Assembly (NCBI GenBank): GCA_964641965.1
Contig: CAZXLD010000024.1
Location: 1-64,000 of the forward strand
Length of the DNA stretch: 64,000 nt
Origin: JAJDFU01 sp964641965
GTDB taxonomy: Bacteria; Bacteroidota; Bacteroidia; Chitinophagales; Saprospiraceae
Reading direction: 5' to 3'
Part shown: one piece after another, positions 43,659 through 52,249 of the stretch
How positions within the stretch are numbered: the stretch's first letter is position 1
Layout: every line of letters begins with the position of its first letter
The notes under the pieces: generated by a model
Seen by the model: the letters and a program-made list of their open reading frames with translations, nothing else
What the model was told of the DNA's origin: nothing
The model's database searches: none
Program-made: the position numbers and the translations under genes

Positions 43659-45488
43659 CTAACGTTCAAAACGTTTGGCCAGGTCTTCGAGATTAAACGT
43701 AAGGTAACATCTCCTGCCGCCTGGGCTGCGCTGCGGCATGGCACAGGCGAAAAGCCGATCAAGCAAGCTTTGCATCTCTGTTTGAGATAAGGACTTTCCC
43801 GCTTCCATGGCAGCGCTTCGTGCCAGTGATCTTGCCAAATTTTCATGTAATCCCAGGTCCAGTTCCTCATTTTCCTTATAGCCATCCAATAAGGATTCCA
43901 GGAGGCCCTGAATCTCGGCGGTGCCTTCCAGTTCTGTAGGTAATCCACTTAATACAAAGTTGGTCCGACCGAATTGTTGTAGCTCAAATCCGAGCCTGTT
44001 GATCGACGGCAATAGCTCCTGCATAAGAGTGGCATCCGGAAGGTCAAAACTCAAGGTGACAGGAAAAAGTAGTTTCTGAGAACTCACTTGCTGATCGTTC
44101 AGCATCTGGAGGTACTTTTCGTACAGGATTCGTTCATGAGCTGCCTTTTGATCGATCAATAAAAAGCCGGACTTGATCTGGCTTAAAATGTATCGGTTGT
44201 GCAGCTGGTATGGGATTCGGAGCAGGCTATCCGGATGGCTTGAAGCTGTATCTTCTTCGGAGGTATCCCAACTGGATCCGATTATCAAGGCATCCGGTTG
44301 TTCCATGTCTGGATCATCGGAGGCTCCGCTTTGAATCCCTTGCAACAACTGCTCCCAGTCTTGCACTCCGCCTGCGGAAGGAATAGCCGAGGGTCCGAAA
44401 TCTGCTGCACCCGGTTCTTCGCGGTTTCGAAAGGAGGAGGAAGAAGTGGGGGGCGCTGTAAAACTGGGCTCCTGATCAAAGTCAATAGAAGGGGTCACGG
44501 CATACTGGCCCAGCGCATGCCGGACGGCTACCCGTAGGAACTGATATACCAATCGCTCGTCCTCAAACTTAATCTCCTGTTTGGTGGGGTGTACGTTGAT
44601 ATCAATTTGATTTGGATTCACCTCCAGAAACAACAGATATAGTGGGTAGGTATCCGGGGGCAAGAGGTCTTCAAAAGCCCCCAGCACGGCATGATTTAGA
44701 TAAGAACTACGGATAAATCGCTGATTGACAAAAAAGTACTGTTCACCGCGGGTCTTTCTGGCAAACTCGGGTTTACCAATATAACCCTGTACCGAAATGA
44801 TATCCGTTTCCTCTGTTACCGGTACTAATTTCTTGTTGGCGGTATTGCCCAGAATGCCAATGGCTCGTTGACGGAGGTTTCCGGGGCTAAGGTGCATTTC
44901 TTCCCTTCCGTTATGGTGCAAGGAGAAGAAGACGTCTGGGTTGGCTAATGCCACCCGCTTAAATTCTTCCTCGATGTGACGCCATTCTACATTATCGGAC
45001 TTTAGGAAATTACGTCTGGCCGGAGTATTAAAGAATAGATTCTTGACCGAAAGATTAGTACCAATGGTACATTGGCAAGCCTCATGTGTTTTTAGATCCG
45101 AGCCTTCAATAACAAGTCGGATTCCAAGCTCATTAATGGCTTGACGGGTTCTCATTTCTATCTGGGCTACTGCGGCGATCGAGGCCAGTGCTTCACCTCT
45201 GAAGCCCATCGTCCGAATAGCAAACAGGTCTTCAGCTTTGCGAATTTTGGAGGTAGCATGCCGCTCGAAAGCCATTCGAGCATCCGTCTCGGTCATACCA
45301 CAGCCATTATCAATCACCTGGATAAGTGTCCGCCCCGAATCCTTTACAATCAATTTGATTTGCGTTGCCCCGGCATCAATTGCATTTTCCAATAACTCCT
45401 TTACGACCGAGGCCGGACGTTGGATGACCTCCCCGGCGGCAATCTGATTGGCTATAGCATCGGGCAACAGCTGAATGATATCAGCCAT
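43659..45488 (-). CDS. mutL: DNA mismatch repair protein MutL
   Basis: A 609-residue protein from the ATG at 45488, which gives the conserved start IIQLLPDAIANQIAAGEVIQ. The GHKL ATPase motifs are ELLENAIDAGA, VIDNGCGMTETDA and ATSKI with TMGFRGEALASI. A Ser/Asp-rich linker (about 345-420) leads to the dimerisation domain. The endonuclease motif DQHAxxExxxxE reads DQKAAHERILYE, and the CPHGRP zinc motif reads SPGGRR, so nuclease function is uncertain. It connects MutS to downstream repair steps. It heads a minus-strand group with the rhomboids. Confidence 0.96.
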   Translation of the reverse strand: MADIIQLLPDAIANQIAAGEVIQRPASVVKELLENAIDAGATQIKLIVKDSGRTLIQVIDNGCGMTETDARMAFERHATSKIRKAEDLFAIRTMGFRGEALASIAAVAQIEMRTRQAINELGIRLVIEGSDLKTHEACQCTIGTNLSVKNLFFNTPARRNFLKSDNVEWRHIEEEFKRVALANPDVFFSLHHNGREEMHLSPGNLRQRAIGILGNTANKKLVPVTEETDIISVQGYIGKPEFARKTRGEQYFFVNQRFIRSSYLNHAVLGAFEDLLPPDTYPLYLLFLEVNPNQIDINVHPTKQEIKFEDERLVYQFLRVAVRHALGQYAVTPSIDFDQEPSFTAPPTSSSSFRNREEPGAADFGPSAIPSAGGVQDWEQLLQGIQSGASDDPDMEQPDALIIGSSWDTSEEDTASSHPDSLLRIPYQLHNRYILSQIKSGFLLIDQKAAHERILYEKYLQMLNDQQVSSQKLLFPVTLSFDLPDATLMQELLPSINRLGFELQQFGRTNFVLSGLPTELEGTAEIQGLLESLLDGYKENEELDLGLHENLARSLARSAAMEAGKSLSQTEMQSLLDRLFACAMPQRSPGGRRCYLTFNLEDLAKRFER

Positions 45489-45559
45489 AGGTTTTGCATC
45501 GTATTTATCCTGACTTACCAACGCTGGTGTCATGGATTTCGAAGGAGAAGAAAGCGCTT

Positions 45560-45895
45560 CTACTGGGCGTTTTGAACTCCTCCTACAAATGATTCAATCT
45601 GTGGAAGGAATTGCGTCAAGAATACATAACAAAAGAATAAGAGCATGACAATGATCCCTACCAGTATGAAATTAGACCGAAGCACCTGCCTTTTGCGGTA
45701 AGTTGCATTTGAAGTATAACCCCTGCGCAAACCACTGGTAATCCTGGCCTTACTCCCTTCAACCGACGAATCTCTCAATTTTTCAAGCTGCTTCCAGCGC
45801 TCGTCTCGCTCCTCTTTCTCCTGATCCCAAAAACGCGGTTTGTAATCAAATTGCGAGTTTTTCGGGGTCCTGAACATGACAAACTTAAAACTCAT
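45560..45895 (-). CDS. Small membrane protein, conserved beside mutL in Bacteroidota
   Basis: A 111-residue protein from the ATG at 45895. The N-terminal half is charged (FRTPKNSQFDYKPRFWDQEK, then EERDERWKQLEKLRD), followed by a basic segment (LRRGYTSNATYRKRQ) and one membrane span (FILVGIIVMLLFFCYVFL) near the C-terminus. The FDYKPRFWD pattern recurs in small proteins next to mutL in Bacteroidota as I recall them, but no function is established. It lies 71 bases upstream of mutL on the same strand, so it may head that operon. Confidence 0.75.
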   Translation of the reverse strand: MSFKFVMFRTPKNSQFDYKPRFWDQEKEERDERWKQLEKLRDSSVEGSKARITSGLRRGYTSNATYRKRQVLRSNFILVGIIVMLLFFCYVFLTQFLPQIESFVGGVQNAQ

Positions 45896-45928
45896 AGCCT
45901 CAACTTTATTCTTCCACAATTTTACAGC

Positions 45929-45962
45929 GGCTTTAAGATACGGTCTTTTCAGACCTTAAGCC
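45929..45962. promoter_or_regulatory. Stem-loop upstream of the mutL-region operon
   Basis: GGTCT (45942-45946) pairs with AGACC (45951-45955) around a four-base loop, and outside it GGCTTTAAG (45929-45937) pairs with CTTAAGCC (45955-45962) allowing one bulge. It lies 34 bases upstream of the small membrane protein gene, within the divergent region shared with purF. It could act in the leader RNA or be a protein-binding site; this is inference. Confidence 0.4.
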
Positions 45963-46100
45963 AAGGTTCTCATTTACTATTTGAACAATAGTACAGGCCA
46001 ATTGGTGGCTATCCGAGAAGAAGAAGTACCCATTAACCTGTTTGAATCGGTGGAAAGAAGGCAATTCTCTGTTCCCAATTCAACTTTGTAGGCCAATTCG

Positions 46101-46130
46101 TTGTAGCCCATCAGATAAGGGCTAATTTTA
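46101..46130 (+). promoter_or_regulatory. Probable promoter of purF
   Basis: TTG at 46101-46103 is followed after 19 bases by TAATTTTA at 46123-46130, five of six fixed positions of TAnnTTTG. It lies 22 bases before the purF ATG. Confidence 0.5.
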
Positions 46131-46152
46131 CGTCGTTCCTCAATACTTTTTT

Positions 46153-48051
46153 ATGAGTGACCACATAAAACACGAATGCGGGATTGCAATGATCCGGTTA
46201 CTAAAGCCGCTTTCCCACTACCAAGATAAATACGGATCCGCCCTCTATGGATTGGAAAAACTCCGTTTGCTTATGCAAAAGCAACGGAATCGAGGGCAGG
46301 ATGGAGCCGGTATGGCCACCATTAAACTGGATCCAAAACCGGGAAGAAAATATATTTCCCGGAAGCGCAGCAATGCCCCCAATTATCTGGACGACTTATT
46401 CAAACAAGTATTCCGATACTTTGAAAGCCTTCCAGAAGAGAAACTACAAGATGCCCATTGGCTAAAGGAGAATTTACCCTACACAGGCGAATTGATCCTG
46501 GGCCATTTGAGGTACGGTACCCATGGCGATAACTCTATCGAAACTGTCCATCCTTTTCTTCGCCAAAACAATTGGATCAGTAGAAACTTGATTTTGGCAG
46601 GCAATTTTAACCTGACCAATGTGGATGAACTCTTTGAAGAACTGGTCGAGCTAGGCCAATATCCCAAAGAGAAGGCAGACACAGTAACCGTTCTGGAAAA
46701 GCTAGGACACTTTCTCGACGATGAAGTCCAGCGACTGTTTACCTGGTTTAAACCAGATGGCTACACCAATATCGAAATCAATGACCTCATCTTCGAAAAT
46801 CTGGATGTCTTGCGCTTGCTCCGCCGGGCCAGTAAAAAGTTTGACGGGGGCTATGTTATGGCAGGTCTTATTGGGCATGGCGATGCTTTTGTCATTCGGG
46901 ATGCAGCAGGAATTCGACCAGCTTTTTTCTACCAGGATGAAGAAAAGGTGGTGGTGGCTTCCGAGCGACCGGCTATACAGACTGCTTTCAATATCCACGT
47001 CAGTAAAATACAGGAGATCCGGCCCGGACATGCTTTGGTGGTAAAAAAGGACGGCCGTCTCGAGCATCAGCCCTACATTGATCTGCTGCCCGAACGCCCT
47101 TGTTCTTTTGAACGAATCTACTTTTCCCGGGGCAACGACCGTGATATCTACAATGAACGGATCCAATTGGGCCAACAACTAACTGATAAAGTGCTCAAAA
47201 CGGTGGACTATGACTTCAAGAATACCGTTTTCTCCTTCGTACCCAATACAGCGGAAACTGCCTTTTACGGTTTGATGAAAGGATTGGAGGATAAGTTGAA
47301 TGAGATCAAATACGACAAGATCCTGGAGCTCAAAGATGACAAGGAGTTTAAACCCAAGAAGTTGCAAAAGTTGCTGGGGCTTCGGCCCAGGATGGAGAAG
47401 ATCGTAGTCAAAGATGCCAAGATGCGCACTTTTATTGCGGATACTACGGCTCGGGGGAGCATGGTTTCGCATGTTTATGATATCACGTATGGCATTGTTC
47501 GGAACGGGAAGGATAATTTGGTCTTACTGGATGATTCCATTGTAAGAGGTACTACGCTACGCGATAGCATTATTCAAATCGTGAACCGCCTTAAGCCCAA
47601 ACAGATCGTTATTGTCAGTTCAGCTCCGCAAATTCGATATCCGGATTGCTATGGTATTGACATGAGTAAAATGCACGAATTCGTTGCTTTCAGGGCTTTA
47701 GTCGACTTGTTGAAGAACGATGGAAAGGAGGAGTTACTCCAGGAAGCCTACCGTTGTGCCAAAGAACAGGAGCAAAAGCCCGTTAGCAAAATCAAAAATG
47801 TGGTACAACTCTTATATGAGGAATATCCCTACGATCTGGTTTCAGACCGGATCGCCCAAATGTTAACTCCACCGGAAATTGATACCCCGGTCAAGATCAT
47901 TTATCAGGATCTAGAAGGGTTGCACAAAGCAATTCCGAATCACGATGGAGATTGGTACTTCAGCGGCAATTATCCTACCCCGGGAGGAAACCGGGTCGTC
48001 AACCGGTCCTTTATCAACTTCATGGAAGGCCGGGATGAACGAGCCTATTGA
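46153..48051 (+). CDS. purF: Amidophosphoribosyltransferase, long Bacteroidota form
   Basis: A 632-residue protein, longer than the roughly 505 residues of E. coli PurF. The start HECGIAMIRL places the glutaminase nucleophile at Cys9. The N-terminal nucleophile domain continues with RNRGQDGAGMATI and LGHLRYGTHGD. The phosphoribosyltransferase domain carries the PRPP-binding motif VLLDDSIVRGTTLRDSI. Extra segments lie between the domains (FKPKKLQKLLGLRPRMEK) and at the C-terminus. It catalyses the first committed step of purine synthesis. It is a single gene facing uvrB. Confidence 0.92.
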   Translation: MSDHIKHECGIAMIRLLKPLSHYQDKYGSALYGLEKLRLLMQKQRNRGQDGAGMATIKLDPKPGRKYISRKRSNAPNYLDDLFKQVFRYFESLPEEKLQDAHWLKENLPYTGELILGHLRYGTHGDNSIETVHPFLRQNNWISRNLILAGNFNLTNVDELFEELVELGQYPKEKADTVTVLEKLGHFLDDEVQRLFTWFKPDGYTNIEINDLIFENLDVLRLLRRASKKFDGGYVMAGLIGHGDAFVIRDAAGIRPAFFYQDEEKVVVASERPAIQTAFNIHVSKIQEIRPGHALVVKKDGRLEHQPYIDLLPERPCSFERIYFSRGNDRDIYNERIQLGQQLTDKVLKTVDYDFKNTVFSFVPNTAETAFYGLMKGLEDKLNEIKYDKILELKDDKEFKPKKLQKLLGLRPRMEKIVVKDAKMRTFIADTTARGSMVSHVYDITYGIVRNGKDNLVLLDDSIVRGTTLRDSIIQIVNRLKPKQIVIVSSAPQIRYPDCYGIDMSKMHEFVAFRALVDLLKNDGKEELLQEAYRCAKEQEQKPVSKIKNVVQLLYEEYPYDLVSDRIAQMLTPPEIDTPVKIIYQDLEGLHKAIPNHDGDWYFSGNYPTPGGNRVVNRSFINFMEGRDERAY

Positions 48052-48101
48052 TTTCCCAATGCAATGATGTTAAGATACGGGCTTGGCCAGGGGGGTATTG
48101 G

Positions 48102-48325
48102 GTAGAAGGTAGTGAGTATTTCCTATCATCTACCTGTACCGACAATCCATCTTGTGGAAAAGTCATTTATCACTAAACTCTTTGCGACCTTAGCGCCTTC
48201 GTAGCGTTGTTCTCGGTTTATATGGGAAAATCCCTATTCACCGCCAAGTGCACAAAGGAGCCGCCAAGTACCCAAAGAAGAAATGATCAACCAGAATTTC
48301 GCTTGCTAATACCTCTACCTTCTAC
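48102..48325. repeat. Nested intergenic inverted repeat between purF and uvrB
   Basis: GTAGAAGGTAG (48102-48112) and CTACCTTCTAC (48315-48325) are perfect 11-base complements 202 bases apart. Inside, CTTTGCGACCTTAGCG is imperfectly mirrored by CGCCAAGTACCCAAAG (12 of 16 positions), part of a CTTTGCG-x-CCTTAGCG / CGCCAAG-x-CCAAAG motif pair that I recall as a widespread intergenic repeat in bacterial genomes. The structure fills most of the 283-base gap between the convergent purF and uvrB genes. No coding function is apparent. Confidence 0.5.
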
Positions 48326-48334
48326 CTATCCACC

Positions 48335-50359
48335 CTACACCGCCTCTTTCAACTGCTTTTTCAGCGCAAAAAGCTCGTCCCGATGTTGAGCAGCTGTGAT
48401 AAAGTCCAAATCCTTAGCCGCTGCTTTCATCTTTCGTTCGGTCTCAGCCATTAGTTTTTCTACCTGCTCCCGGGTCATGTACCCCACCACGGGGTCAGCT
48501 GCAATACTGGGTGAATCGGATTCGATATACGCTTTTTCTTTTTTACCCCGGACATCTAGTATGGATCGCTTCTCTAAAATTTCTTCCTTGGTCTTCCGGA
48601 CCGTCTCTGGCGTTATGCCATGCTCTTCATTATAAGCCATCTGTGCAGCACGTCGACGATTGGTTTCATCAATGGTCTCTTGCATGGAATCCGTAATCTT
48701 ATCCGCATAAAAAATGACCAATCCATTCGCATTACGGGCAGCCCGTCCGGCAGTCTGGGTTAGGGATCGAGTATTCCGAAGAAAACCCTCTTTGTCTGCA
48801 TCCAATACAGCCACCAAGCTTACTTCCGGCAAATCCAGTCCTTCTCGGAGCAAGTTCACGCCTACCAACACATCAAATTCTCCCAAGCGAAGATCCCGCA
48901 AGATCTCTACGCGTTCCATGGTATCTACCTCCGAATGAATATACCGGACCTTCAGGTTCATTTTGGTCAAGTATTTGGTGAGTTCCTCTGCCATTCGCTT
49001 GGTAAGGGTTGTTGCCAAAACCCGCTCGTCCCGGTCAATCCGAACCCGTATTTCCTCCATCAAATCATCAATCTGGTTCAAACTGGGTCGAATATCGATC
49101 GGTGGATCCAATAAGCCCGTAGGTCGGATCAGTTGCTCTACAATAAGTCCGGCTGTTTGCTCCAATTCATAATCCGAGGGGGTTGCACTGACGTAAATAA
49201 CCTGATTGATCAGCGACTCAAACTCAGTAAAATTAAGCGGGCGGTTATCCATAGCAGAAGGGAGCCGAAAACCGTGATTAACCAGGCTTAACTTTCTGGC
49301 CCGGTCGCCACCATACATGCCGCGGACTTGTGGAACCGTAACGTGGCTTTCGTCAATGATCATCAAGTAGTCGTCCGGGAAATAATCCAGCAAACAGAAT
49401 GGACGAGTGCCTGGTTTGCGACGATCAAAAAAGCGGGAATAGTTTTCAACCCCATTGCAATACCCCAATTCTTTCATCATTTCGATATCAAATTGGGTTC
49501 GTTCCCGAATTCGTCTCGATTCCAGCAACCGCAGTTCCTTTTCAAAATATTTCTCCTGGCCGTGCAGTTCATCCTGAATTTCACGGATAATCTGGTGTAG
49601 ACGCTCCTTAGGTGCTACATATAAATTAGCCGGGAAAATAGCAGCCCGATCCATCCGCTCCAGTCGTTTACCACTATCCACATCGATCATCTCAATTTCC
49701 TCAATCTCATCTCCAAAAAAGGTAATCCGGTAACCATAATCCACGTAGGGCAAATTGATATCCACGGTATCCCCGCGCACTCGAAAGGTAGCCCGTTTGA
49801 AATCGTGTTCGGTCCTGGAATACAGGCTTTCCACCAAGGTGTAGAGGAAGCTGTTGCGCGTGATTACCTGGCCTTTCTTAATCCGGATGATACTGCTCTT
49901 GTAATCCTCCGGATTACCCATACCATATATGCAGCTCACCGATGCAACAATGATGATATCCTGTCGCCCGGATAGCAAGGAGGAAGTGGCTCGTAGACGC
50001 AACTTATCCACCTCTTCATTGATACTTAGATCTTTTTCAATGTAGGTATCTGAAACGGATATATAGGCTTCAGGCTGGTAATAGTCATAGTAGGATACAA
50101 AGTACTCCACCGCATTATCCGGGAAGAAATCCCGGAATTCACCGTACAGCTGAGCAGTTAGAGTTTTGTTGTGTGTCAGCACGAGGGTGGGTCGATTCAA
50201 TTCGGCAATGACATTTGCCATCGTGAACGTTTTTCCGGAACCGGTCACCCCTAGTAAGACCTGCGCGCGTTCCCCTTCTTCTACTCCCCTTACAAGCTGT
50301 TGGATAGCTTGGGGTTGATCGCCGGTAGGAGTGAATGGAGATTGGAGTTGAAAAGACAT
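48335..50359 (-). CDS. uvrB: Excinuclease ABC subunit B
   Basis: A 674-residue protein, full length. It has Walker A GVTGSGKTF, the beta-hairpin region YYDYYQPEAYIS, DESHVTVPQ, helicase motifs such as NLLREGLDLPEVSLVAVLDADKEG (split here for length) and QTAGRAARN, and a C-terminal UVR/UvrC-binding motif (RKMKAAAKDLDFITAAQHRD). It scans DNA with UvrA and presents damage to UvrC in nucleotide excision repair. It is a single gene; a TIR-domain gene is divergent 169 bases away. Confidence 0.98.
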   Translation of the reverse strand: MSFQLQSPFTPTGDQPQAIQQLVRGVEEGERAQVLLGVTGSGKTFTMANVIAELNRPTLVLTHNKTLTAQLYGEFRDFFPDNAVEYFVSYYDYYQPEAYISVSDTYIEKDLSINEEVDKLRLRATSSLLSGRQDIIIVASVSCIYGMGNPEDYKSSIIRIKKGQVITRNSFLYTLVESLYSRTEHDFKRATFRVRGDTVDINLPYVDYGYRITFFGDEIEEIEMIDVDSGKRLERMDRAAIFPANLYVAPKERLHQIIREIQDELHGQEKYFEKELRLLESRRIRERTQFDIEMMKELGYCNGVENYSRFFDRRKPGTRPFCLLDYFPDDYLMIIDESHVTVPQVRGMYGGDRARKLSLVNHGFRLPSAMDNRPLNFTEFESLINQVIYVSATPSDYELEQTAGLIVEQLIRPTGLLDPPIDIRPSLNQIDDLMEEIRVRIDRDERVLATTLTKRMAEELTKYLTKMNLKVRYIHSEVDTMERVEILRDLRLGEFDVLVGVNLLREGLDLPEVSLVAVLDADKEGFLRNTRSLTQTAGRAARNANGLVIFYADKITDSMQETIDETNRRRAAQMAYNEEHGITPETVRKTKEEILEKRSILDVRGKKEKAYIESDSPSIAADPVVGYMTREQVEKLMAETERKMKAAAKDLDFITAAQHRDELFALKKQLKEAV

Positions 50360-50528
50360 AGAAAGAGGATAATCAAATTGTAAAACTAGACGATGTCATC
50401 CAAACACTAAAATTGGAGATGGGGTTGGCATGTACCAACCAAGTGCCAATTTTCAAGCAGGCCTACCTGCTTAGCGGTAATCTCCCTATTTTCCCAATCC
50501 TATATTACATTGCTAAAAACTGAATGAT

Positions 50529-51323
50529 ATGGCTTCTCCGGTCAAGGTATTTATTTCCTATGCCCACAAGGATGAAGAGTACAAGAATAAATTGGTTACG
50601 CACCTTATCCCCTTGGAGCGGGAAGGGTTGATCGATAGCTGGAATGATCGTGAATTGAAAGTAGGGGATAATTGGGATATTCAAATAAAACGGTCCTTAG
50701 AGGAAGCCCAAATCGTCCTATTGCTAGTCAGCCCGGATTTTATTTCTTCAGATTACATTCATCGGGTTGAAATTCAAGGAGCCTTAGAAAGGCATCAGGA
50801 GGGAAAGGCAACTATTTCTCCCATCATTATTCGTACTATCGACTGGGACTCCTTTAGCCTGGGTCGCTTTCAGGCTTTACCCACCGGAGGCAAGCCCATT
50901 TCAACCTGGGTAGATCAAGATGCCGCTTGGGTAGACGTGACTAAAGGGCTTCGGATCTTAATAAGAGGGCTAAATAAAGAGGATGTCCCCACTCATTCCA
51001 TCCCAAATATGGAGACTAGCCAGTCTTCGGCTACACAGGCCAATACAAATACGACCGTAGATCAGCTTCAAAGCTCCGATCTGGAACAAGCCCTGGAACA
51101 CGTATCAAACGCTCGAATCAAAGAAGCTTTGGCTATCGTCCGGAAGGTGGTAAAAGAAAAGGACCCTTTCAGGGAAAATGAATTGATTAGCTTGTCCGGC
51201 AGGTTTAACCAACTTGTCAACAACGAGAGAAATGGCTTGTTGCTTCCGCAACAGGCTTCCATACAGCGTAATCAGATCACACATGCACTGATCGGTTTAA
51301 TCCAAGAACTGCGCACCAGTTAA
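50529..51323 (+). CDS. TIR-domain protein with EAD11-like C-terminal domain
   Basis: A 264-residue protein. Residues 3-150 are a bacterial TIR domain (KVFISYAHKDEEY, LVSPDFISSDYIHRVEIQGAL) with Glu81 at the position of the catalytic NADase glutamate. After a Ser/Thr/Asn linker (151-178), residues 185-262 (ENELISLSGRFNQLV, RNGLLL, QRNQITHALIGLIQEL) resemble effector-associated domain 11, an adaptor fused to TIR, CHAT and caspase effectors in predicted conflict systems. The EAD call rests on pattern memory. It would act in the cytoplasm, probably recruited by another EAD11 protein encoded elsewhere. Its stop abuts that of the convergent acetyltransferase. Confidence 0.8.
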   Translation: MASPVKVFISYAHKDEEYKNKLVTHLIPLEREGLIDSWNDRELKVGDNWDIQIKRSLEEAQIVLLLVSPDFISSDYIHRVEIQGALERHQEGKATISPIIIRTIDWDSFSLGRFQALPTGGKPISTWVDQDAAWVDVTKGLRILIRGLNKEDVPTHSIPNMETSQSSATQANTNTTVDQLQSSDLEQALEHVSNARIKEALAIVRKVVKEKDPFRENELISLSGRFNQLVNNERNGLLLPQQASIQRNQITHALIGLIQELRTS

Positions 51324-52169
51324 TTACAAAGGCTGGAATTGAATAGTTCTGAATTCGCTTACCGGGCGATAACCAATTTGGCGATAGATCTTGTTGGAGG
51401 TCGGGTAGTCCAAATCCGTAAACAAGGTGCAAAATTCAAATCCCTTTTCCAGCAAACGCCTACTCAAACTGGCAACACAGGCAGATGCATAACCTCTTCC
51501 CCTAAACTCCGGTGGGGTGTATACCGCATTCACAGCTACCCCTTTTGGCGTTGGGCGAGCAGAGCCGGCCAGAGATACGGGCTCGTTCGTTTCCCAAACA
51601 AAAAGTTCGCCTACCTCTATCCGCCTATGGGCGACCATCAAAGCCTGATCAGGGGTCGAATCCCCAATATCAGCTTCTCGATTAAACTGATAAATCCAAT
51701 CGGCAATGACATCCAGGTCATCCATACTGGCTTTTCGGAAATTTCCCTGGGGATAAGTTAAGGAGGGTATGGACCTGAGTTCATAAACCAGCTGACGCAA
51801 ACTCACGGTATAAGCGGTCTGATGAACTTGAGCCCAAGCAGTAGCAAAATGCAAAGCTGTTTCAACGCTTGCTACCAATTCGGTTATTTCCTCTTTAATC
51901 GTATGTAATCCTTCTGCTAAAGGAAGATAATTCGCGCTAAACCCGCTTTCTGCGGCCAAGATCAGGTGCCGTCCCGGGCTTTGAAAACCTACTGTTTTTG
52001 GATAATAATCGGCCGGTGTAGCAAAAAGTACTAACTCGTCATTAGATGGTCGTTCAGCTGCTCGAATTGACAACCCATACATCAAGTGATTGACTACCTG
52101 GTCTTTTTCAAAGAAAGGACGCTGCTCCTCCAAAAATACCGCCGGAGAATTGTAAAATTTAAGTTTCAT
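51324..52169 (-). CDS. GNAT family acetyltransferase (FR47-like)
   Basis: A 281-residue protein with a helical N-terminal half (1-140) and a GNAT fold in the C-terminal half: FRKASMDDLDVIADWIYQFN, ELFVWETNEPVSLAGSARPT, then VNAVYTPPEFRGRGYASAC, the acetyl-CoA-binding R-G-x-G-Y-A loop, and TSNKIYRQIGYRPVSEF. The layout is that of two-domain FR47-like acetyltransferases. The substrate is unknown. It is convergent with the TIR gene (no gap between stops) and divergent from moeA with 80 bases between. Confidence 0.88.
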   Translation of the reverse strand: MKLKFYNSPAVFLEEQRPFFEKDQVVNHLMYGLSIRAAERPSNDELVLFATPADYYPKTVGFQSPGRHLILAAESGFSANYLPLAEGLHTIKEEITELVASVETALHFATAWAQVHQTAYTVSLRQLVYELRSIPSLTYPQGNFRKASMDDLDVIADWIYQFNREADIGDSTPDQALMVAHRRIEVGELFVWETNEPVSLAGSARPTPKGVAVNAVYTPPEFRGRGYASACVASLSRRLLEKGFEFCTLFTDLDYPTSNKIYRQIGYRPVSEFRTIQFQPL

Positions 52170-52249
52170 TATGGATCAATTCGGCTAAATGCTCCCTTGC
52201 AAAAGAGCATTTGTGTGTCCATTAATTTAGATCTTTCTGCTTTAGTTCC

